A DNA stretch of 64,000 nucleotides from Doryteuthis pealeii (GCA_023376005.1 CM042148.1:65019489-65083488), one strand, 5' to 3'. Positions 49,730 to 59,882 are shown, numbered from the stretch's first letter. A program made the numbers and translations. Notes: generated by a model from the sequence alone, not told the origin.

Positions 49730-50327
49730 TGTACTAATAAATCCAATTTATTACCTCCCCTTGAATATCTGTCTGTATAAAATTAACCCTCTTGACTACG
49801 TCAGTGTGACAGAGAACACGAGGTGAGTGGCGAACGTCAGGGCCTGCCGTATTCTCGAAGGAAGCGGGCTAGGCTTTGCCTGACATGTCGAACTGTAGAA
49901 TCGAACCCGCTTCCTTCAGAATGCAAACATTGTCACCGAAGTCTAGAAGCTACAGTCCCGGATGTAAGCGCCAGGTGCCCGGATGATGGCTATGATGATT
50001 CCGGCGGTCGGGTTTGGCTCGAGAATCTCGTGCGTGGGGTGCAGACACCCGGATGTTGAAAGAAAAAGTGTATAAGTAGAAGTGGGGTGACGACAGCAGC
50101 AGTTGCGATTTTTCAGCTGCTGAAGATGTTTGAGTTGGTGGTTGTGTGACGGCGACAGATTTTGTGACGGCGACGACATTGTTGACCCCCCTCTCTTCAA
50201 CAAGTCGAATTTATTTTTCCACTCTATTTTCTTTTCTTTTTCATACTAGAGTCAGTTAGATCGTAGTCAGAATAAAGAGAAATAAAGCTTTCTAAATTCT
50301 AAAGCACTGATTCTGTTTTTTACTACA
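49730..50327 (+). repeat. 5' LTR, split by a nested insertion
   Basis: Removing 49805-50250 and one GTCAG leaves ~147 bp that match the 145-bp 3' LTR ('cctccccttgaatatctgtc', 'gactacgtcag', 'ttagatcgtagtcag', 'ataaagctttct'). An LTR this short is unusual for the superfamily. The AATAAA-like 'gaaataaagc' could serve as poly(A) signal. Confidence 0.93.
49805..50250 (+). mobile_element. 446-bp insertion in the 5' LTR, possible solo LTR
   Basis: Begins TGTGACAGAG and is bracketed by GTCAG (49800-49804 and 50251-50255), a 5-bp target duplication. It is GC-richer than its surroundings, has a TATA-like 'gtgtataagtag' at 50065-50080, and a pyrimidine-rich 3' part. These points fit a solo LTR of another retroelement, although the 3' end (...TACTAGA) is not the usual CA. 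Confidence 0.65.
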
Positions 50328-50344
50328 ATTTATTTCCCTTTACA
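50328..50344 (+). other. Region where a tRNA primer-binding site is expected
   Basis: The bases directly after the LTR ('atttatttcccttt') do not begin with the TGG expected for pairing with a tRNA CCA end. Either the site is mutated or priming uses an internal tRNA segment. Confidence 0.5.
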
Positions 50345-51096
50345 ATGGAACACGTTATGCGGCTGGAGCGATTTACCTATGACTCAGAATGTGCAGCAGC
50401 CGACAAACGCTGGACACACTGGCCAGAAACTTTTACGAACTTCCCTGAAACTCTACTTATTGAAAACTTAAGTCGGCCCATTAACAAGCGCGCCCTTCTG
50501 ACTAACTACGTGTCTCACTCAGTCAACGACATTATTACAGACTGTTAGTCCTTGAAAGAAACTATAGAAAGGCTACACTCACCAAAAAATGAACTATTCG
50601 CTCGGCATGTACTCGCCACTCAGCGACAGGAGTCGGGCGAAACCTTGGACCATTTTATAAAAACCCTTCAAACTTTAAGCAAGGATTGAAATTTTCGTCC
50701 CATGACTGCAATTGAGGCACAAGAGAAACACATCTTAGACGCCTTCGTAAATGGTCTATGTAATGTCCAGGTAAGACAACATCTTCTTGAAAATAGGACT
50801 CTCACTTTAAAAACAGCTTACGAACAAGCATATACATGCGAACGCTGGCAGTCCAACACTTATTTTCAACCTGACACTATAGGTGCCGCCCTAAAACAAC
50901 CTGTTCTTACTGCCCCCCTCTCAATGATAGTCTGACATATTCCTCTAATCAAAATGCACTACATTCAAACTTTCCAGAACAATTTGTCGCTGCTGCCCAA
51001 AACAGACGGACATGCTATTACTGTGGGTTAAGTTTACATCCACGACACTCATGTCCTGCCAGAGAAATTCAATGCCATAAATGTAAAAGAAAATAG
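50345..51096 (+). pseudogene. Gypsy gag remnant with one zinc knuckle
   Basis: The frame from ATG 50345 ('MEHVMRLERF') is broken by TAG at 50546 and TGA near 50686 and resumes to 50935, including 'LATQRQESGETLDHFI' and 'ILDAFVNGLCNVQVRQHLLE', which is the usual gag capsid C-terminal layout. After a frame change, 51007-51096 encodes a CCHC knuckle, CYYCG-x4-H-x4-C, followed by a second CHKC half and a stop. Function in an intact element: capsid assembly and RNA packaging in the cytoplasm. Confidence 0.85.
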
Positions 51097-51164
51097 GTAA
51101 TTTTCCGAGAGTTTTCAAATCGTCCAAAAATACTTTTTTTAAATCCACCCCCTCTATCAGTTCA

Positions 51165-51491
51165 ATGCCGTTTTCATCAACCTCGGTCGTATTCTCTGAC
51201 TGCCTATCAAAAACTATTATAAAAATCAAAATTAACGGCATGTTCACCAATGCATTATTAGACATTGACAATTCGGGAAATAACATTAGAGAGACTCTAG
51301 TGAAAATTAACAGGTGGAATTATATTTCCTCTCCGATGAAAGTAACTATGGCAAACGCATCATTGTCGTCGCACGTAAGTGGTTACTTTTGGGCCAAACT
51401 ACAATATAATAACGTCTCATATAAAGCAGTTAAGTTATCTCTCATGAAAGATTTTTGTTGTGAGGTAGTATTAGGCCATGACCTTTTTTAA
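51165..51491 (+). pseudogene. Gypsy aspartic protease remnant
   Basis: The frame encodes 'TNALLDIDNSGNNI' where a retropepsin has LLDTG(S/A)S: the catalytic DTG has become DID. The far 'VVLGHDLF' corresponds to the ILGxD motif. It would process Gag-Pol. The Asp is present but the Gly is lost, so activity is not expected. Stops follow at about 51491. Confidence 0.8.
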
Positions 51492-51589
51492 CAACACTCT
51501 GGCATTGAAATTCCGTTCGGTGGAAATAAATCAACATTAAAAATGTGTGGACTGACGACTGTTAATATTCCGTACCCCTCACTTTTCGA

Positions 51590-52490
51590 AAACTAAACAA
51601 AAGATTGCAAACCAGTAGCGATAAAAAGTGAACCATATTCGCACGATGATAAACAATTTATGAAATCCGAAATAAAAAAGAATGCTTCAGGAAAGAGTAA
51701 CTGAACCAAGTACGTCACCATGGAGGGCTCAAGTATTAATAACAGCTACAGAAAATCATAAAAAGAGAATGGTTATCGACCATTCCCAGACAATAAATCG
51801 GTCCCCATAGCTGGACGCGTTTCCTTTGACCCGAATAGATGAAATGTTATGCGACATAGCTAAATATCGTATATTCAGCACACTAGATTTAAAAATTGCT
51901 TATCATCAGGTAGCCATTACGACAAAGGATAAACCCTACATTGCATTTGAAGCGGCTGGACGGTTATACCAGTTTCGAAGAATACCGTTCGGGGTAACGA
52001 ATGGAGTGGCCAGTTTTCAAAGAATAATCGACAAAATTATTACTAAAGAAAAATTAAAAGACACTTTTGCCTATATAGAAAATATGACCGTGTGGCCACG
52101 ACCAAAAAGACCACGACGAAAACCTCAGACGGTTCATGGATGCAGTCCATAAATACAACATCACCTTAAATAACGACAAATGCTCGTTCAGACAAAATAA
52201 AATAAAGCTACTGAGCTATACAATAAGCAATGGTTCAATGGCACCGGATCCAGAGAGATTGAAACCCTTACTCGAATTGCCAGTCCCAAATAATATACGT
52301 GCGCTAAGACGAACCCTGGGCATGTTCGCCCATTACTCGCAATGGATCGCCTCTTTCTCAGAAAAGATACGCCCATTATCACAAGCAGACGCTTTCCCCT
52401 TGCCTCATTCAGCAGTGGAAGCCTTCGAAAAACTTAAGCAGAACTGTAATTACAACAATAGATCATTCTGTTCCACTAGTAGTTAAAACT
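51590..52490 (+). pseudogene. Gypsy reverse transcriptase remnant
   Basis: Recognisable pieces in order: 'RVTEPSTSPWRAQVL' (51695), 'RMVIDHSQTINR' with a stop, 'IFSTLDLKIAYHQVAI' (51870, the FxTLDLxxAYHQ motif with the first catalytic Asp), 'GRLYQFRRIPFGVTNG' and 'FAYIENMTVW' (52068), where the YxDD catalytic box is YIEN. After a frame change come 'NNDKCSFRQNKIKLLSYTIS' and 'RALRRTLGMFAHYSQWIASF', the thumb and connection. Both aspartates of YxDD are gone. Confidence 0.9.
52228..52264 (+). repeat. 37-bp donor segment in the RT thumb
   Basis: Starts CAATGGTTCAATGGCACC and ends GAGATTGAAA. An exact copy lies 1.3 kb downstream at 53533-53569. Here it fits the RT frame ('SNGSMAPDPERLKPLLELP'), so this is the original site. 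Confidence 0.93.
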
Positions 52491-52561
52491 GATGCCTCAG
52501 AGTGTGCAATCGCCGCTTCACTAAGGCAAGCCGATCGTCCTGTTAGTATTGTTTTCAAGAA

Positions 52562-52628
<67 letters not shown>

Positions 52629-52760
52629 CTCACTCACTTACTCACTCACAGAATGAAGACATGCGGCGATCGAAAAAGAAGCCTACGCCATAGTTGAGGA
52701 AATAGAGACATTATTTAATTGGACTAGTCACTGACCAAAAATCTGTCGCGTTTATGTTCG
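52490..52760 (+). pseudogene. Gypsy RNase H remnant with CT expansion
   Basis: 'VVKTDASECAIAASLRQ' carries the first RNase H Asp (TDAS). 'HAAIEKEAYAIVEEIE' carries the conserved Glu (52655-52700). A (CT)n run at 52561-52625 now sits between them and has replaced or expanded the middle of the domain. Confidence 0.82.
52561..52625. repeat. (CT)n microsatellite within RNase H
   Basis: About 30 CT units with one TT break. It presumably arose from a short CT-rich codon run ('ctctctctc') of the original gene. Confidence 0.95.
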
Positions 52761-52899
52761 ATCTAAAGTCTACCAGTAAGATCAAAAACGAAAAAATATC
52801 AAGGTGAGGAATTGAACTATCGTGTTTTTCTTTCGACATCACCTACCGACCCGGTAAAGAAAATTTGACTGCTGACGCCCAATCGAGAGTATGCAACAT

Positions 52900-53520
52900 G
52901 ATTTCAAGCGTGAAAGAACTCCATACGCTACATAAGGAGCTATGCCACCCAGGCGTAACACGAATTGTTCATGCAGTAAGGAGTAGGAACCTATCCTTTT
53001 CAGTGGAGGACGTTAGAAAAATTACAAATTCCGGCCGAACGTGTGCTGAGTAAAACCCAAATTTTATAGACCTACACCTGGAACCTTAATAAAAGCAACA
53101 CAGCCATTTGAAAGGCTCAAAATAGATTTTAAAGGCCCACAACCATCCTAAACACGAAACCGATATATGCTGACTATTGTGGATGAATATTCACGGTTCC
53201 CCTTTGCCTTTCCTTGCCCAGATAACAACGATCAGGGAATGTCTCTGTTCCCTGTTTGCTATCTTTGGGGTACCAGCATATATACATATAGATCGAGGGG
53301 CGTCCTTCATGTCCGAGGAGCTCCGACAATTCTTATAGGAACGGAGAGTGGCAATAAGCCGGATGACCCCGTGCAACCCACAGGGTAACGGCCAAAGTGA
53401 GCGGTACAACGGCCTTATTTGGAAAACTATTCAATTGGCTGCTTCAACCAACAATTGCTCAATAAATAATTGGGATAATCTTCTTCCAGCAGCCCTATAC
53501 GCCATACGATCTTTACTGTG
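52900..53520 (+). pseudogene. Gypsy integrase remnant
   Basis: 'LHKELCHPGVTRIVHAVRSR' and the 'SGRTCAE' region give the H2C2 zinc-binding part (first His pair clear, second Cys lost near the TAA). The core shows D in 'KIDFKGP' (53125), D in 'IHIDRGASFMSEELRQFL' (53300) and E in 'GNGQSERYNGLIWKTI' (53390-53440), that is the D,D,E triad. Stops interrupt at least three places. Integrase would insert the cDNA and make the 5-bp duplication that is seen. Confidence 0.88.
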
Positions 53521-54205
53521 TACAGCAATCAACAATGGTTCAATGGCACCGGATCCAGAGAGATTGAAAGATTTCTACCTTTCAGCGGGGAGCTCGCTTC
53601 CCCCTTGGCTCTCTCAACCAGGTACGGTTCTCCTAAAACGCCACGGTCGCTATATCAAGCTTGACCTGTTGGTAGACGAAGTAGAATTGATAGAAGCAAA
53701 CCCCCAGTACACACTTGTGCAACACCTGGACGGAAGGCGAGCAACCGTTTCTCTCAGAGACCTGTCTCCAGCCGGAGATGTAACAGATTCAAAAACTACC
53801 CTAAAGGAGAGACCTGGTCCCTCTAAAGCTGAAACTCAGCCGGTAGACTACCATACCGGAATTGCTCCCGATACATTACACTCGGATGATGATACAGTTA
53901 CCGCTACACATCTGTCAGACCTTTCAGAAGAATCAACATCTGAAATACTGAGGATACCATATGATCCTGATGAGCGATCAATACCCCAGAATGTGTCCAT
54001 CCAGAAACGGATCCTGATGATCAATATTCAGACTCAGAGCGGCCTCATCCACAGAGAAGGAAATATTTCAGGACGAAATATTTCAGCTCGAATAGGTGAC
54101 CTTATGTCCCCTAATTCAAATAACCCGTTGCCAGACCGTGAACTACCTAGACGTTCACAAAGAACTCATAAAGAACCAAGATATTTAAAAGATTTCCTAC
54201 AATGA
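53348..54205 (+). pseudogene. Integrase C-terminal part and tail, longest open stretch
   Basis: This 285-codon stretch is open: end of the catalytic core, 'WDNLLPAALYAIRSLLCTA', the copied segment (53533-53569), 'AGSSLPPWLSQPGTVLLKRH', 'VDEVELIEANPQYTLVQHLD' and 'RRATVSLRDLSPAGD' (the C-terminal chromatin/DNA-binding region of this clade), then a hydrophilic tail ending 'ELPRRSQRTHKEPRYLKDFL'. TGA at 54203-54205. The foreign 37-bp block replaces residues expected between the catalytic core and the C-terminal domain but keeps the frame open. Confidence 0.85.
53533..53569 (+). repeat. 37-bp segment copied from the RT region
   Basis: Exact copy of 52228-52264, translated in the same frame ('NGSMAPDPERLK'). 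Confidence 0.93.
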
Positions 54206-54214
54206 GTAACGAAA

Positions 54215-54229
54215 TACGTAGGGGAGAAT
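54215..54229 (+). promoter_or_regulatory. Polypurine tract
   Basis: 'aggggagaa' lies directly before the 3' LTR, where plus-strand DNA priming is expected. Confidence 0.85.
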
Positions 54230-54374
54230 GTACTTATAAATCGAACTTAATTACCTCCCCTTGAATATCTGTCTGTATAAGAGTATCCCCCTGACTACGT
54301 CAGTTAGATCGTAGTCAGAGTAAAGTGGAATAAAGCTTTCTAGAGTCTAAAGCACTGGTTCTGTTTTTACTACA
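54230..54374 (+). repeat. 3' LTR
   Basis: 145 bp, starts TGTACTTATA and ends ACTACA. Contains 'gtctgtataaga' (TATA-like), a short inverted repeat 'ctgactacgtcag / ...cgtagtcag', and 'gaataaagc' (poly(A)-signal-like). Confidence 0.93.
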
Positions 54375-54379
54375 TTACA
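54375..54379. other. Target-site duplication of the Gypsy element (right)
   Basis: TTACA, matching 49725-49729. Confidence 0.9.
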
Positions 54380-54389
54380 TACTTTAAGT

Positions 54390-54784
54390 TGTAGCGAGAT
54401 CGAACGGCAAAACTCACAAACCTGTGATGAGACAACAACGGCCCGTCTGTCGAAGAGACAGCGAGTGGCATGTTGTGCGTGTGGGCGGAAGCAGAAATGT
54501 GACGAGCCCAACTAGTGGTGAAATCGTGAGTGTCCTTGAGGCCGCGATTTGTAGTGGCAAGTCTCGTAGCTGGTGATACGAGAGTTGTGACGTGTCTCGG
54601 CCAGACCGAGTATAAAAGGAGACGGTTGGACAGTGGCGAGGAGCAAAACACGACAGACTCAGTTTGTCAAAATTCGTCTCAAGTGTCTTTGGTAGAATCA
54701 GAATTACATTTCGTTTGTTAGATAAGTAAAAAATAAAAAAAGAGAGAAACAAACTCATTGAGTTATCTGTGATTTTTTCCAACA
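54390..54784 (+). repeat. Possible solo LTR
   Basis: Begins TGTAGCGAGA and ends ...CCAACA, with a good TATA box 'gtataaaaggag' at 54610 and 'aaaaaataaa' near 54728. The same ending ('gagttatatgtgctt...acaaca' after an AG run) reappears at 55470-55500. No clear target duplication, and no matching second LTR with an internal region, so it is tentative. Confidence 0.5.
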
Positions 54785-55410
54785 TTCGTGAAAGAATGCA
54801 AGCGTTTATTTTTGGATGAATCGGTTAGCGCGTGTACCTAGCTAGTTAGAACCTTGTAACAGTATGACCCGCATTATTACCACTCCCTTAATACAACTTC
54901 CGGCTATATGCCGAGATGTGTCGTGCACTTATGTAACCATTTTCGGATAAATAAAAATTATTTGAGATGGGTGCAGAAGTGTACTCACATCAATGTGTAA
55001 ACACTCAATGTATCTTTCTTTTAAAATGAATAACATTTTTGAAGTGAGTGCATGAGTGTGCTCACTTCAAATATCCACATCAAATAGTGGGAAAGAGATT
55101 TCCCTCGTTTATTTATTTCACTTTTATTATGACGTAAGTGATGTTGTTGATTGACGTAACGTCGTAAGTAATGGCATTTGCAAAACTGAAATCTTGTTTA
55201 GAAAGGTGGCGGGAAAAAACAGATTTGGCGTAGACTGAAATGATGTAATGTGTGGTATTAGTGTGTCTGAACATTCTAGTTCATCTGACATCTATGTTGG
55301 TTTCTCCTGCAGCAAGTTTGGCAGTTAAAGAATTAATATCTATCAAATTGGTAGTAAAATGTCAACAGTCGATAATTAGTACTAACATTACTAACCTTAA
55401 GTAATAAAAA
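54785..55410. other. Unassigned DNA with a TGAGTGTGCTCACTTCA repeat
   Basis: 'gcagaagtgtactcacatca' (54970) and 'gcatgagtgtgctcacttca' (55050) are two related phrases about 75 bases apart. 55350-55395 shares 'ttggtagtaaaatgt-acag' with 48695-48720. No gene seen. Confidence 0.45.
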
Positions 55411-55412
55411 AA

Positions 55413-55413
<1 letters not shown>

Positions 55414-55462
<49 letters not shown>

Positions 55463-55463
55463 A
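55414..55463. repeat. (AG)n microsatellite
   Basis: About 24 units, one GGA break. Confidence 0.96.
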
Positions 55464-55499
55464 AAGAAACTGACTGAGTTATATGTGCTTGTTTACAAC

Positions 55500-56195
55500 A
55501 TATAAGAAAGAGATTTCCCTCGTCACATAACCTAGTGAGAAGTTAAGGGTGATTATTTTTTTTAAAAAGATGCGTTATGTCTATCTTTATTTTCGTATTT
55601 TTTTCCTTTTCTGAGATAAGCAGCAAGCCTTACTTTCGTACATCTTTCAATATTCTCTTTGAATCATTTGTATATATTTCTTGTTTATCGTATTTCGGAA
55701 CAAATCCTTTTTTTTATCGCATGACTTCTGGACTTTGTCATATTTTGATACAGCTTCCATTCATATTCTTTATCTTGCAGTTTTGTGTTTATTTCTACGA
55801 GTGCATTTAAAGAGAAATATGTGCGTTTATTCCTCTTTCTGATAGGAGACATTTTCTGGTTAATAAGCTTTGATCTTGTTTTATTTCTTTCGCTTTGCTT
55901 GTCATTCTATGTACATTCTTCTACCGTATTCTAAAAAAAACTACTCCCTGTCTATTGTATATACTGTTGAAGTCATAACTTTTAAAATAACTGGCGGTAA
56001 TTTTCTTTTTTATAATTCAATATGATATTATATAAGAATCCATAACATATGTGACACCAAAGATGGGGAGTAGTTTAACCCTTAGATTGCAGTGAAATAT
56101 AATAAAAAGAGCTCTCCATGGTTCAAAACTAACATAACTTGTGTAAAACCTAAACCATCAAATAACTGTTCTTTATCAAGCTTCATGACATCGCT
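55500..56195. other. AT-rich DNA, nothing recognised
   Basis: A 77-codon Phe-rich frame (55577-55810) has no recognisable motif and is probably chance. Confidence 0.45.
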
Positions 56196-56197
56196 CC

Positions 56198-56262
56198 GTA
56201 ATATATATATATATTATATATATATATTATATATATATATATTATATATATATATATATAAA
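56198..56262. repeat. (AT)n microsatellite
   Basis: TATATATTA units with three breaks. Confidence 0.95.
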
Positions 56263-56347
56263 GAAATTTGAAAAAAAAGACCACACAGATGCTATTATCT
56301 GTATGTTTTTTTTTAAATGTCTTCTCTGATATACTGACGGATTCACT

Positions 56348-56352
56348 TTCTT

Positions 56353-56435
<83 letters not shown>
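56348..56435. repeat. (CTT)n-(ATT)n compound microsatellite
   Basis: About 11 CTT followed by about 17 ATT units. No LINE tail is attached here, unlike the other ATT tracts. Confidence 0.95.
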
Positions 56436-56439
56436 ATAT

Positions 56440-57045
56440 ATAATTCAAGGTAATACAAATGACTGGTAAGTAAGAGATGATTCTATTTGGGATCTTCGAA
56501 ATCTCACTGTACAACAATACTGGTGCAAGCATATATACTCATACAAGGATTTTTATAAATCCCTAATAAGAGCTCAATGTATAATAATCAATAAATTAGA
56601 TTATATGCACCGCAATATTTAACTCTCAAAGAAAGAAAAACTTAACAAACCGTCATCCTGTTATATTTTATCTAAACCAAAAACAAAACTTTTGAGTTCT
56701 AGCCTCATCAGACGAGTTTTACGAAATACCTTTTTAATTATTAGTAGTTACAATACTATTCTCTCTATTACTAACCTTAAGTTATAGTCAATTGTAATAA
56801 AATTAAAACTAAAACCATTGCTACCCTCAAAGTTAAAGTACTTTAATCCTAATCATTAACAGATATATTAGATTATCATTATTAAAAATTATTCCCTCAA
56901 AATTCTTCCTCTTCATTTTTGATAATATATCATTAATTAATATTACTATATCAATATTACTATAACCACTAATTATCAATCAAGTAAAACAATATCATAA
57001 ACTCACATATTACATATTACATATTCTTATTTTACATCATTTTAC
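56440..57045. other. Unassigned AT-rich DNA
   Basis: Short duplicated phrases ('attaatattactatatcaat / attactata') near 56938. No gene. Confidence 0.45.
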
Positions 57046-57049
<4 letters not shown>

Positions 57050-57083
<34 letters not shown>

Positions 57084-57090
57084 TATATAA
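57050..57090. repeat. (AT)n microsatellite
   Basis: AT run with one TAAT break. Confidence 0.95.
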
Positions 57091-57194
57091 TGGAAATATT
57101 TTATTTTATTCCTACTTTTGACTTGAGACATTTTCAATTTAATAAACTTTCTTTTACTTTTTGCGTCATTCTTTAAAAGGAAACCACTGGCTTT

Positions 57195-57388
57195 TCTGGA
57201 TTTACAATATTTCCTTCTCCTACACTTGTTGCCTACCCAAGGTTAAAGAGCTCAGTCCGCACTACTATTTACCTATAGGTGGAGGGAAATAGTTGGATGC
57301 TGACCATACCCAATGGTATTCATGTTATTTGAAATGCAACATGTCCATTTCCCGCGACAATAGACTTTAAACAACGCGCCACTAACTA
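57195..57388 (-). repeat. SINE-A fragment (body and head)
   Basis: 'tttccttctcctacacttgt', 'acccaaggttaaagagctca', 'ggtggagggaaatagttgga', then 'gtccatttcccgcgaca' and 'caacgcgccac'. The tail and the B box are lost. Confidence 0.68.
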
Positions 57389-57409
57389 CATCCATGAACT
57401 ACACTGTGG

Positions 57410-58326
57410 AAAATGTCCGAGCTGTTGGATTATTCTGGTAAATAAGCTGTGTTGGAAACCACCACTTAAACTCATAGACTCGGTGTGGTTACGTGGATTA
57501 AACCCAGCAAATCAACAGCTCGAATACGTGGTTAATCAACTATTTGATCAACGTTATTTTGCACGTTATTATTCGACATTGACCAACGGACCTGCAACCA
57601 ATGACTTTGCTCAACGCAAGGATTTTATCCAACCAAAGGTACAACCAAACTAACACTACCCAATACTAAGGGACACCAAGGTACAACCAAAGGATCATGC
57701 CCAACATGAAGGGACACCAAGAAACAACCAAAGGATCATACCCAATACTAAGGGACACCAAGGAACAACAAAAGGATCATACTCAACACTAAGAGACATC
57801 AAAAAACAACCAAAGGATCTTATCCAACTCTAAGGGACACCAAGTACCAACCAAAGGATCATATCCAACATGAAGGGACACCAAGTAACAACCAAAGAAA
57901 CTTACCCAACACTAAGGGACACCAAGGAACAACCAAAGGATCATACCCAACACTAAGGGACACCAAGGAACAACCAAAGGATCATGCCCAACATGAAGGG
58001 AAACCAAGAAACAACCAATGGATCATACCCAACACGAAGGGACACCAAGGAACTACCAAAGGATCATACCCAACACTAAGAGACACTAGGAAACAAACAA
58101 AGAATCATCCCCAACACGAAGGGACACCCAGGAACAACCAAAGGATCATATCCAATACTAAGGGACACCAATGAATAACTAAAGGATCATACCCAAGACT
58201 AAGGGAAACCAAGGAACAACCAAAGGTTTCTTCATTAAAGACTGCGCTCTGCTTAATATAAACGTTCTCCACTGTAAAGTGCTCTCACTTGAGGTTTAGA
58301 AATGACCACAAAATTCGTAACACGAG
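57410..58326 (+). repeat. Rep-D copy with an expanded internal minisatellite
   Basis: Left flank: 'aataagctgtgttggaaacc', 'actcggtgtggttacgtgga', 'catgaccaacggacctgcaa'-type region. Right flank: 'ttctccactgtaaagtgctc', 'gaaatgaccacaaaattcgt'. These flanks match 34015-34318 and 8328-8615. Between them the single 'aaggaacaaccaaaggat' motif has become a tandem array. Confidence 0.85.
57620..58228 (+). repeat. 41-bp minisatellite
   Basis: About 14 units of ~41 bases: 'caccaaggaacaaccaaagg', 'atcatacccaacactaaggga'-type. Variants include 'acatgaaggg' in place of 'acactaaggg' at regular intervals, which suggests that blocks of units were duplicated together. Confidence 0.95.
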
Positions 58327-58329
58327 TAT

Positions 58330-59500
58330 TTAACCAATTGCAATTCTACACTGAATCACCGGAATACGAAAAGAGAAAGCGCTTCTAAAAAGTTATAATA
58401 AACTTCAGTTGTTTGTAATATTTTTAATAACTACTGTATCCACGTTCTCTTTGAATTTTGGTTACTTTAATTGCATAGGGACGTCATCATCCAGCTATCA
58501 TCTAAGAGACAATTGAGTTGCTTGTTATATTGCCTGAAATTTATCAAATTAACCGGTAAAATTTTAGTATAATTACGGGAGCTATCGCCACAAGGTTCCT
58601 CGATAGGAAGCGGTAATATGTGTAATGTCTCTGAGGTAATCAACAAACGTTTGTGACATCCACACCAATGACATTGAGAGGCATGACGTGTTTTGAGGAA
58701 CGTAAATATATTCCATCAGAACGCTTCTTTATTTCTCTTTTGTTAACGTATCTTTTGTGACGATGGAACGCTACAAATTTGAAATCAAATTAAAAATGGG
58801 AGTTGTTCTTGTTTCTTTAGTTATTTTAGTTCCACCATTTTAAAATAGAAAGTTAGATTTTCAAGAGATGAGGGGTTTTTTTGTTTAAGTTTTGTGTGTT
58901 TATTTCGATTCGATAAAAGACAACTGGAAAATTTTCTTAGATATTCGGGAGTTATTACATTAGTTTGATAGGAAGCAATAACGTTTTTGCAACTAAAAAT
59001 AGGCTCATTTTTCTCAAATAGATGCCGTTGACAAACTAAGCAATAACGATTTTAACCATTTTAATACAAGTCTTTTCTAAAGAGTAACGTGTTTTTATAT
59101 CATACTAACCATAGTAACCCGCGCTTCGTTGTAAAACTTTGAACAAATATTTTCTATGTCATGGAAATGAAACTTTAATTCTGAATCAATTTTGATTTGA
59201 TTAATTTTCATGCAAGAAATAGAGAAAAAAAACAACACAAAAACCCCGCCCCGCTAAAAAAAAAGAAGGAACAAACAAACATGCAAATAATGAGTATCTT
59301 TGAAGCAATAAAAGTCTCATCAGTTTCCAAAAAACCCTGTCTGATGATTGGGTGAGTTTTTGTTGCTATAAATTATTACATGAAACTAATAGTAACTGAT
59401 GAACTAAAGAAAACAAGATAATGATTATTTTAGTTTTTATACTGCTCTGCTTTGCCGGCATTAGAGCACTTTACTTTATCCAACGTTTGCGTTATTTCCC
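58330..59500. other. Unassigned DNA
   Basis: 'agctatcgccacaaggttcctcgataggaagcggtaat' at 58590 and 'gggagttattacattagtttgataggaagcaataacg' at 58947 share 'gataggaagc', a weak hint of a diverged repeat. No gene is supported. Confidence 0.45.
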
Positions 59501-59504
59501 ATCC

Positions 59505-59539
59505 CTTACACACACAACACACACACACACACAATATAT

Positions 59540-59570
<31 letters not shown>
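59505..59570. repeat. (CA)n-(TA)n microsatellite
   Basis: Left edge of the 59.6-kb inverted repeat. Confidence 0.95.
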
Positions 59571-59748
59571 TTTATTAAATATGAAATAAAATAATAATAA
59601 CAGAGAATTATAAAATCTTTAGGCATACAAAGAATAACGGCCTTCATCAGAGTAAAATGTTTGATATTTGATATGATGAAGGTCAATATTCTTTGTATGC
59701 TTAAAGATTTTATAATTTTCTATTATTTTATTTTATATTTAAAATAAT
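59567..59748. repeat. ~180-bp inverted repeat
   Basis: 'aaataaaataataataacag', 'attataaaatctttaggcat', 'acaaagaataacggccttca' is mirrored by 'tgaaggtcaatattctttgt', 'atgcttaaagattttataat' and 'tattattttattttatattt'. Arms ~75 bases, loop ~25. Confidence 0.9.
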
Positions 59749-59769
59749 AATAGATAGAATACATGTGTA

Positions 59770-59882
59770 CATAAACTCCTGACCGAAACACGTGTTAGTA
59801 AATATTATTCATCCATTCAACATTTCTTTCCTTTATTTATTTTTCCTTTCAACATAACGTCGGATTCATTTCCATTTTCAAC

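Larger units (their letters stand above)
49730..54374 (+). mobile_element. Ty3/Gypsy LTR retrotransposon, complete in structure, coding-dead
   Basis: Bounded by TGTA...TACA LTRs and TTACA target duplications. Order: 5' LTR (49730-50327, containing an insertion), gag (from ATG 50345), zinc knuckle, protease, RT, RNase H, integrase, a C-terminal tail, polypurine tract and 3' LTR (54230-54374). Pol order with integrase last is the Ty3/Gypsy order. No env-like frame lies between integrase and the 3' LTR. Stops, frameshifts, substituted catalytic residues, a CT expansion and an internal copied segment all show that it cannot be active. The two LTRs differ at a noticeable number of positions by eye, so the insertion is not recent. 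Confidence 0.95.

Noticed and set aside
53570..54205. Envelope-like gene downstream of integrase
   Set aside because: The open stretch continues the integrase C-terminal domain and a hydrophilic tail. It has no signal peptide or transmembrane segment.
55577..55810. 77-codon Phe-rich frame as a small membrane protein
   Set aside because: Composition follows the AT-rich DNA, no homologous motif, and no supporting context.
57620..58228. Regularly spaced repeats resembling a CRISPR array
   Set aside because: Units are contiguous and there are no unique spacers of constant length. The context is eukaryotic and the array lies within a dispersed repeat.
59640..59665. Hammerhead core CTGATGA on the minus strand
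   Set aside because: CTGATGA is present, but no GAAA box follows at a plausible distance. It is kept only as part of the inverted repeat.
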